DNA of 64,000 bases, taken from contig NC_133044.1 in NCBI RefSeq assembly GCF_048771995.1, positions 392,001 through 456,000 of the forward strand. Reading direction: 5' to 3'. The DNA comes from Taeniopygia guttata (taxonomy: Eukaryota > Chordata > Aves > Passeriformes > Estrildidae). Positions 55,901 through 64,000 of the stretch are shown piece after piece. The position numbers and the translations under genes are program-made. Within the stretch, counting starts at the first letter, position 1; each line of letters begins with the position of its first letter. The notes under the pieces are model-generated. The model worked only from the letters and a program-made list of their open reading frames with translations, was not told the origin of the DNA and ran no database searches.

Positions 55901-58900
55901 AAAGAAAAAGTAAATTCTGAGGAATAAATATGGACTTGTTTGGGAAAAACTCCATCTCCTGCCTTGTCTGTCTGCTCAGGAGACCTTGACCTTTTATTTT
56001 CAGGTGAGCAGAGCTGGGCTCTGTTTGCCAGCGGAGCTTTCAGAAGCATTCTTTGAATGCTGAGACATATCCGTAGGCAATTTCAGCAACATGCCTTTTA
56101 TTTTCATTTTCTTGACAGAAGAAGACCAAGCACTGAAAAAGGTGGTGATTGCATTTTAATAGCCAAGAAATCAAGTAATTTTCAAATGGCTAAAAACAAA
56201 TTCACTGGGGAAAATAAACCAAAAGCATTTCCACCTTCAGCTTGAGAGATGAGCCTTCAGAGTGTATAACCTGCCAGGTTCTGTGTTCACCATTAGGTAC
56301 TTTGTACAAACCACCTTTTTTAATTCAGGGTAGTTTTCCCACAAGGGAATCTTTCCATGCTCTGAGTTAATTATGTTTCTCTCCTCTCAAGTTTCTTTAC
56401 TACCTAGAATTTTAAGCTAATGTCGTCTATTTTAGGTTTTTTAAGGTGCTCAGTACTATGATATCTATGTAGTCATCTAAAAAATAGATTTCTTAAAATC
56501 TGATTGCAGGGAACTAGAGGGCAGCTAGGGATCATCCTAGTTCTCACAGAACATAGTATCTCTGGGCTGGCTAGAATAGCTGTTCTCAAGTAGTCCTGCT
56601 ATGCAAAATGTGTACATTTCAATGAGGTGAGTTAGTCCCTATGTTCTAGGAATGCACTTTGATAGTATCATCTGTCATTACTTACAAAACTGTATGAATT
56701 GGAGTGCACAGAGCTATTCTGGGGCTGCCAGACCAGTTAAGGGAAAAGTGTTTTACAGGACACTAGAATTGAGTTGCTTACAAGAACTCAGCTCCAGCTG
56801 GGGTCAATATCAGCAGGGACTGCTGTACTGAGAGACAGCACATACTCTCCTAAGATAACGGCAGATGCTGAGGTTTTGCAAGAAATCCCTTGCCCCACAA
56901 CTTCCACCAGCCTTGTTTTTAGCTGGAAGTCTTCAAAGCCTGTTAACAAACAGCAACAAGTGTTCTACTGACACCTAGGATGGGGAAAATAAAACACCAG
57001 CAGTGCTAAATGTCACACTTGGAAATGGCAATCGTACATGTTCAGCAGCCCATTACCCACTGAATATTAAAAAATAATGTCAGTCCTTGCTGGGGCGATG
57101 CATCACCAGTCAGAAAATGGAAAGGACTGAGCTCAGAGAGAGCAGAGCCCGCCGAACATGTGGGCAGGAGCCTGTGCCAGTGAGCTCTTACCTAATAACT
57201 TGGTAATTCAAGCTCAAATACAGAGTCAGGGAGCACATGGTACATTGGAAATGGAGAAGAAAATGTGAGGACTTGTAGTAAACTTGTAGTAAAATTAATT
57301 TTTGTGGAATTTGGGTTGTTTCACTGAGTGACACAAACAGCAGTCTACATTTATACTGATTTATTTTCGTGCACTTCATTCTTCATTTTCAATTGTCTTG
57401 CTTCTTGTGGAGTAATTTGCATATATGCAAAATGAATGTAAAAATAATTAAAATTGTGTCCTTTCTCACTATGATTTTGCTAGTGCTAACAACAAAACAG
57501 GATGCAAGGCAAGTGGAGAATCTTGCCTTCAGGTATCAGTCTGATTTCACCGCATTTTTGTCCAGTTCATTGTTTTGATGTTATTCTTAATTTAGCAGTA
57601 TTTTTACTAATTAAAAAAATACTCAAAAAACTGCGCCATTCAGAAAATTGCTGTGCAACTCAACAGCTAATACACATTTTAATCTGGAGTGTTGAGAATG
57701 ATGATGAGAAGCAAGACAGGATGGAATGGGGGTAGGAAACTTGGAATAATTCAAAGAAATTAGAGAAAAGGCAAGAAGTTAATTTTATTCCCATTTATCA
57801 ATTAAGGCAGGATTCTGTGTTTATCCATCATGGGAGACAGAGGGAAGGAAGGAGATGAGTGTCATGAGTTGGGGGTTTGGCTGTGAGCACACCAGTTGTG
57901 ATGGGAAGGGTGATCACAGCAAAAGAGAGAAGTTGCTGTTGGTTTTCACAATCAGAGAATGTCTGAGCAGGGCAGTGATTGGCTCTGCAGAGAGTCTGTA
58001 GCCCCAGAGTAGCCAGGTGGCCAGTTCCCACTCAGTCTGCCACGTGAGCGGATCGTGAGCTTGGAGCCAGACAGGGTGCCAGGTGGCAGATCCATCGCCC
58101 AGCATCCAATTAACAATGACACTGGTTTGGAGCCAAGCGAGAAGGCGGCTCTGCAACAGGGACAGGGAGCATCAGCACACCACCAGTCCGGCCCCTATGG
58201 CAGCTCCTGCTCCTTCCATTCCTCTAGAAAGCTTGGGCTTCTCGAGGCTTTGCTTTGAGTGGTTTTGGTTGGTTGGTTTTGGGGTGGTTTTTAAGTGGTA
58301 AAGCTGTCTAAATCTTTTGGATGTCTTAGTGTTATTCTTTTCGAGCACTTTCTCCATGGCTTAGAGCAGAGCTGTGCCGTGCTGTGAGCAGTGAGTCTGT
58401 CCACACAAGAGAAGAGGTACCCAGGTCATTTAACTTCCAAACTGCATTGGGGTACTGATCCAGTTTAGGGAATGTTAGCCCGTGTCTGGTACTGGGATTG
58501 TGGCACAGGTAGAACACACCTGATTATACCTGAATTGCTTGACAAGAAATAATGAATCCACTTAGTTCTCATCAAGAATTTTAGAAATAAGGACAGTTTT
58601 CAAATTCTGCTTTTCACACTGGTTCAACATTCAGTAAAGGCAATTGCCCTTTAAAGGTTTTTTCACCTCAGTGGATTATGCAAGATGCTCTTGATTATTT
58701 ACACATTATTTGATGGGTCTGCTTTTCCCACCCTTTACATCTGTCACAAATTTTCCATACCTTTAAATGGAAGTATAAAATTCAAAGTTTATTGTGATTA
58801 TGTGGGCATAATAATAGATTTTCTGAGAAAGCTTTGAAAGACAGTCAGGATTTGGGAGACGGAATGGCCCAGTGAGGTTGTTGTTCGAATGATGCTGTTT

Positions 58901-59980
58901 GTCCACACTGGTGGCTCTCTGGAGGCAGTGCATGTGGTCTCTTCTCAAGCCTTACTGGTCTGCCATAGGAGCAAAGCCAAAAATTTTTGAAGTCTTTTCC
59001 ACACCCTAGAAACCATATTGAGACATGTAATTAGAGAAAATCTGTCAGTTTTATTAGTATGTTGTCAATACATAGAGGTCTTCCATTTGAGCATCTTGCA
59101 TAAGTACTAGGGTATTAAAAAAATAAAGGGTAGTATTTTAAAATTTATCTCTTGTCAAGCTTCTCATAGGCTGAAAATGGCATTCCACCTTTAGGTTGGC
59201 AGTTAGGGCAAGATAAACATTTCAGAATCAGGCAAATGGACTGGCTGAAAGCAAGATAATAGTTTATAGGAATGGAGCTATTTATAGCCTGCAGGATGCA
59301 GTGGTTCAGCGACAGCCCCATGACTCACGGTCAGCACAGGGAAGGTGCTCTCAGGGGAGAGGCCTGGCCAACATCTCAGAGCTGTTGCTGCAGTTGCACA
59401 TGTGACAAACTGACAGAACCATGGCGGGGGCTTGTGATTCCACCTGGGCAGCTACAAATAGTGACATTTAAAACTCACTGGCCAGGTATCAGATTGGTCA
59501 CATCCCACTGATTTGCTATATATCAGTACAAGGATATGAATATGAGACAATCAGCTACATCAAGCAGTGTTTAAAAGAAAGGGTGGCGTCTCCTTTGGCA
59601 GATGGAAAACAAAATACCAGTGCTTGTTTCAAGTTCTCAAATACTCTATTTGTTAGATCATGTAATACTTCTCTGTGTTAGACTTCCCAGTGATGAGACA
59701 GGACTGGCAGTTTTGATCCATAACTCCTTAAAGCCAAGGAAATAACCCAGCATTTTTGGATGAAAGGGACAGTAACGGATGTACTGCGATCCTGAGTTGA
59801 CTCATAGTGGCCCTGTGACCTTGTGTTAGCCCTTCTCACCAGTTTCCATGGCAAAACGGAGCTAACAGTGCTCAATTATCCACTTTATCTACTAAACAGG
59901 GTTAAGGCTGGGGACGTTAGGACCATTTAATTACTCTTTGTAATGAGCTCTGAAGAGAAGTGTCTAGGAGTCGGTGGTGG
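52940..59980. other. AT-rich intergenic stretch, no gene supported
   Basis: No splice-consistent coding series or RNA gene is recognised. Open frames such as 53518-53880 (+) and 55624-56049 (-) are short and lack similarity. TA-rich low complexity occurs near 54230-54255, and a G/T-rich run near 58261-58295. Confidence 0.5.
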
Positions 59981-59989
59981 TGGAGTAAA

Positions 59990-60660
59990 TCTCACAGCTG
60001 CTGGATAACGTGTGCGGGCGGAGTGGGAGGCCGGGGCAGCAGCAGATGCCGGTGCTGCCGGTCCCCGGGCTCTGCGGCCCGCACGCCCAGCCGGTCCCGC
60101 GGGGCCAGAGCGGGGCTGGGGCGCAGCGCTGCGCTCCCACCGGCGTGATGCCGAGCGCCTTGCATCATCCGCCCGCCTCCCCCTCTCTCCGCACAGCTGC
60201 CACAGTCACAATTGCGCTGGGAGGAGTGTGTCCGTGGCATTTCTGCCCGTTGGATCCCTCGCAGGCCGTCCCACGGAGGTGGGGTTTCTGCCGTGCTTAC
60301 GTGTCTGTGTTTTAAATCAGGCTCTCCTTGTGTAGCTGCCCTGCAGCCAGCGTGCCCCTCTGCCCTGCTCGCACAGGCTGCAGAGCGAGGCAACTTGTGG
60401 CTCCTTGGCCATCCGACCCAGAGCAGAGCGCCCTGCTCGGCTCACCGGCCCTTCGCACGGGAGGGACGGAGGGGTTCTCAAGGGAACTGGAGAGCGAAAA
60501 GGAGCTTGGGGAGACAAAAGGCTATATGAGATAAGTTTCTGGTTACCAGCGGCGGGACAGGTGCCCAGTAGCGGGCACGGTAATCCCCGACTGACCTCGC
60601 CGCCGTCCCCTGCGCACAGAGGAGCCCCACGATGTGCAGCAGCTCCGCCTTTACCAGGGC
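59990..60660. promoter_or_regulatory. CpG-rich block, possible promoter
   Basis: A GC-rich island-like segment in AT-rich surroundings. It is densest at about 60005-60170, followed by exon-like signals (acceptor CTCCGCACAG before 60197). By synteny METTL16 would lie to the right on this strand, so this might be its promoter, but no METTL16 coding exon is seen up to 64000. Confidence 0.35.
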
Positions 60661-60749
60661 CTGCTCACTCAGCTACACCGCAACCCAAACGTGTCTGTAA
60701 TCTCTGGCCAGTACGCAATGAACTCGCTGAGCGATTGTACTCCCTGAAA

Positions 60750-63700
60750 ATGATTTATTTTGAAAAACAACTTAAAACAAGAGGCTTTTGATTGGTGGCT
60801 AAGTTCAGAAATGCTTTGTTGTCTTGTTCTAATGTTAAATGTTTGTGAAATATAAAGGAATTATTACTCTGTGCTTCTTTCATGTATTCTAACATGATTG
60901 CTTTTAGAATACCTCCATAATTTTGGACCAGCAGAAGGGTGTTTTCATGCCAATTTCTAAGGGCAGGAACTAATGTAGTCATTTTGATGAAGGCAGTGCC
61001 CAGTCAGAGAGAAAAGACAGAGAAATTAATGGTCAGCTCCAAATATTTCAAAACTGAAAATTCTAGGTAGGGCCTTCCCTAGATAATGTTTTTGCATTTT
61101 AATTAATTCTTCAATCTCTATTGGCGTTTTTTACCAGCATCATCAGGGTTTACAAATATTTATGTTTGGTTTTTTTTTTTTTCCAGAATGTTGCAGAACA
61201 ACATATGAAAGAATGAAACCCAAATTATATTCTCTTCAAAGATATTATCACTTTGTCATTAATGTAATATGGGGCTTGTTTATCAATGACCTCACATTTT
61301 TAGATGCCAGCTGAGAGCCTGCTGAAGGACCAGACAATTGGAATGACTGTCTATAATTGAGCTGTCATCAAGTCAGCTGCCATCCCAGGGATCATGGAAT
61401 CCTGTTCCTAAATGTCTATGACACCACAGAGTTTTGTGGGGAGTTTTACCACAAGAGGATGCGTCTTTTCCAGGCTTAAATAACCCCTCTCTCCTGGCCC
61501 TCTCTTCTCCAGTGATCCCAACTTGTGCTGTGGGCAGGCCCTTGGTTAGGCAATAGTGAGGATTTTGCAAGACATATGAAGGGTAAAACTGTGCTTGATT
61601 GCAGGTGGCTTTCACTACAGCGCTGCTAGATTCATGCTAATTTCAGTGTACACTAGATGTTAACCTCAGTGTAATTCTAATTTCAACTTTCCTTGCTCCA
61701 GTCCCTCTGTTGCCCCACTAGCTGACGGCCACGCCTAGCAGTGTGCTCAGAAAGAGGTGATGAAACACAGAGAGCCCCTGCCAGACACCATGAATAGTGT
61801 TGCCCCAAGGAAACAAAAATTGCTTGTCTATTTTATACCCATGTGCTGTGCAGATTAGGATATGGCTTCAGGTATTTGAGTGCTTTAAGCCTAACTGTAA
61901 GATTTTTTTTACTCCCGTAATAATGAAGTGGAACTAAATGCTCTGTTTTCCAATATGCCACAAGGCTGATTAAATAGGAGGCTGGGAAAGGGGATGAGGA
62001 ATCAACATTTAGCTTTGGGTATTCTTTTGTTTGTTATTTTGGAACAGTAGGTTGGAGCAGATTACAAAGCTTGAAATGAATATAAATAGTTTCCTGATTT
62101 AAAAAAAGAAAGAGAAAAGCAGAAGAGTACTTAATTTAAACCTTGCCCTGAGGAGCTGGCAGCTCAAAGCCAACACGTGGACTTGTGTAGTGGCACTGTA
62201 AAGAGTAATTTCAAACCAAAAGGAAATTAAACTCATCTAGCTGGGTTTGCTTCAGTGTTCCCCCAGCCCAACTGTCTGTAGAGCTGTTACCAACATATTT
62301 GCACTGGGAATTAGGATGCTATTATTTGTAACAGCTCTCCTCCACTGCAGAATGGCTTCTTGGCACCAAATGATTTCTGCTGCAGAAATCCTCAAAATTT
62401 TAATAGCTCTTATCATCTGGGAAATACCAATCCATTTTTGGGGTCCTGGATTTACTTATATCATTAAGATTAGTTCATAAATATAGTAACAGTGACATCA
62501 CTGTTACCTGTAAGGCTTGCATGGGCAGGAAGCTTCACTGTCTGACAGCTGGGTAGAACAAGGAAGGAAGGGCCAGGTAGGGCATTAGGGCAAGTGAGGA
62601 ATGGAACAGCAGCCTCCTCCTTCCCAGCTCCCACAGTGTGACCTCCAGACAAGCTCTTCCCATTCATCCTAGCACTTGGTTTTCCTGAAGAAATCTGGCA
62701 AAGGATCAGGCAATGCATAATGGAAAGGCTGCTGCATGCTGCAAGGGACAAACCCCACAGCGTTTGGCATTCATTTCTGTTGCATTTGGAGATGTGGACT
62801 GGGTAATCCAATATGTCTTTGTGTCTTATCTGGTGTTGTTTGCAGCAGGCCTGTTTAGTGAGCATGTCACCTTTAGGCATTAGTGATGAACAACATCTGA
62901 AAATGGAACCCTAACAGGCTGCTGCTTAAGCTCATGCTCCATGGCTCCATGGCCAGCACTGCCCGCCAAGCCGAGCTGACCCAGGGGCTGTCCACTTTGT
63001 CCTTAAGCCAAAAATATGAACTTATGGTAGCACACAATTAAGCAGTTCAGAAATATCAGTGGAAAATAACACACCTTTATTTATCCAAATCTTCTTATTT
63101 ACTTCTTATTTACAGGTCTGTGCAGGCATAAATAACATATCAATGCATTTGCTTACTTCATGTTGCACATGCTAATTACTAGGCACAGAATATCACTATC
63201 TCTGCCTAGTGCATCAGGAATTGTAGAGGGTTTTGGACTCACTAATAAATACAAATTTTATTATCTATTGAGAACAGGGCTGAAAGAGGACTTAGCAAAA
63301 AAGGCCTTGTGGATGGTGTTTTTATTGCTGTCCTTTAGTGAATATCATCCAAAAGAATTTCAGCACTATACTTTGCCATCTCTTCTGAGTGGAATACAAA
63401 ATTATATATAAATATATACACTTAAATGTACCTTTGCAGCACTTTGGGGAAGATGGGGCTAACTCTGACCCAATTTTTCACTGAAGTGATTAGTGATTAG
63501 ATGTGCCTCAAACTGAAATCCATTAAAAGGTGCTGCTGTGCTAAAGCTTCATCTCTGGTGATCAAGTTTCTTTAAGGAGTCTGCAGTTACCCACTCAAAA
63601 ATAGACTCACTAACAGTCACTTAGTAATTTTTGAATATTTAGGTCACTTTTCATTTCTAGTTTTCAGCTTTGGAAGCAGAACCTGGTACAGGTAGTTATT

Positions 63701-64000
63701 GCTCTGAACTGTCTGCTGTTCCCACTTAAGGGGGAATTTCACCATTAACTTCATCAGCCAGGACTTCTAGTTCTGTTCAAATTTAAATGTATGAAAATTT
63801 CAGCCATCACAGTTCCATGTTTCAGGACGGTGTATCACTTGCTTCTGTTCCAATTCAATCCTTTTGGTTAGTTAGGGGTCTTTTTGACTGAAGCCCAAAA
63901 AGGCTGAGGGGTTTGGTATATTTCTTTCCCTTCCTTTTATGTGATTTCAGCCATACCTGGATTTGGGGATTTGCTGAGCTTCAACAATCCCATTATAACC
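60750..64000. other. AT-rich stretch, nothing recognised
   Basis: It contains T- and A-rich low complexity (61169-61184) and a TA-rich run near 63400-63420. The minus-strand frame 62470-62880 is 136 codons but has no recognisable domain. The content is compatible with an intron of a gene starting at the 60-kb island, or with intergenic DNA. Confidence 0.4.

Noticed and set aside
60197-60747. Two exon-like segments after the CpG block (60197-60278 and from 60621)
   Set aside because: I first read them as joining in phase into a helical protein. On recounting the bases, the second closes at a stop about 80 bases in (TGT CTG TAA near 60699) and gives no sensible product.
62470-62880. 136-codon minus-strand frame
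   Set aside because: No domain, no splice context, in AT-rich intergenic DNA. Length alone is not enough.

Overview
This window looks like avian nuclear DNA. It carries two conserved vertebrate genes with short introns of the kind seen on small, gene-dense bird chromosomes, and an antisense CR1 LINE tail fragment, the typical bird repeat. The two genes, CLUH and PAFAH1B1 (LIS1), lie tail to tail, which is the arrangement at human 17p13.3. The species cannot be named from the sequence.

Layout. Positions 1-627 are intron inside CLUH; its 5' exons lie to the left of the window. From 628 to 18823 there are 24 CLUH coding exons on the + strand. All are in phase and encode about 1,241 residues to the stop, followed by a 3' UTR to about 20.45 kb. 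A gap of roughly 1.4 kb separates this from the 3' end of PAFAH1B1, which is on the - strand. Its long 3' UTR covers about 21.9-25.4 kb and ten coding exons cover 25399-33711, giving exactly 410 codons plus stop. The 5' UTR part of exon 2 ends near 33888. A 14-kb first intron with two GC-rich patches (a 71-bp minisatellite at 35.4 kb and a GC block at 37.6 kb) leads back to a CpG-island promoter at about 47.5-48.5 kb.

Right of that promoter are a perfect 4 x 38-bp minisatellite, each unit containing a kappaB-like decamer, and a set of five exon-like segments on the + strand (48824-52814). These join in phase into a predicted 154-residue protein, with AATAAA 118 bases after the stop. I do not recognise the protein; this is the best candidate here for something undescribed, but it could be a non-coding divergent transcript. 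From about 53 to 64 kb the sequence is mostly AT-rich and no gene can be supported, apart from a CpG-rich block near 60.0-60.7 kb that could be another promoter. METTL16 would be expected further right by synteny.

Function. CLUH is a cytosolic RNA-binding protein that controls mRNAs for mitochondrial proteins. LIS1 is a WD40 regulator of cytoplasmic dynein and a non-catalytic subunit of PAF-acetylhydrolase 1B. The two are neighbours by conserved synteny; nothing in the sequence suggests that they act together.
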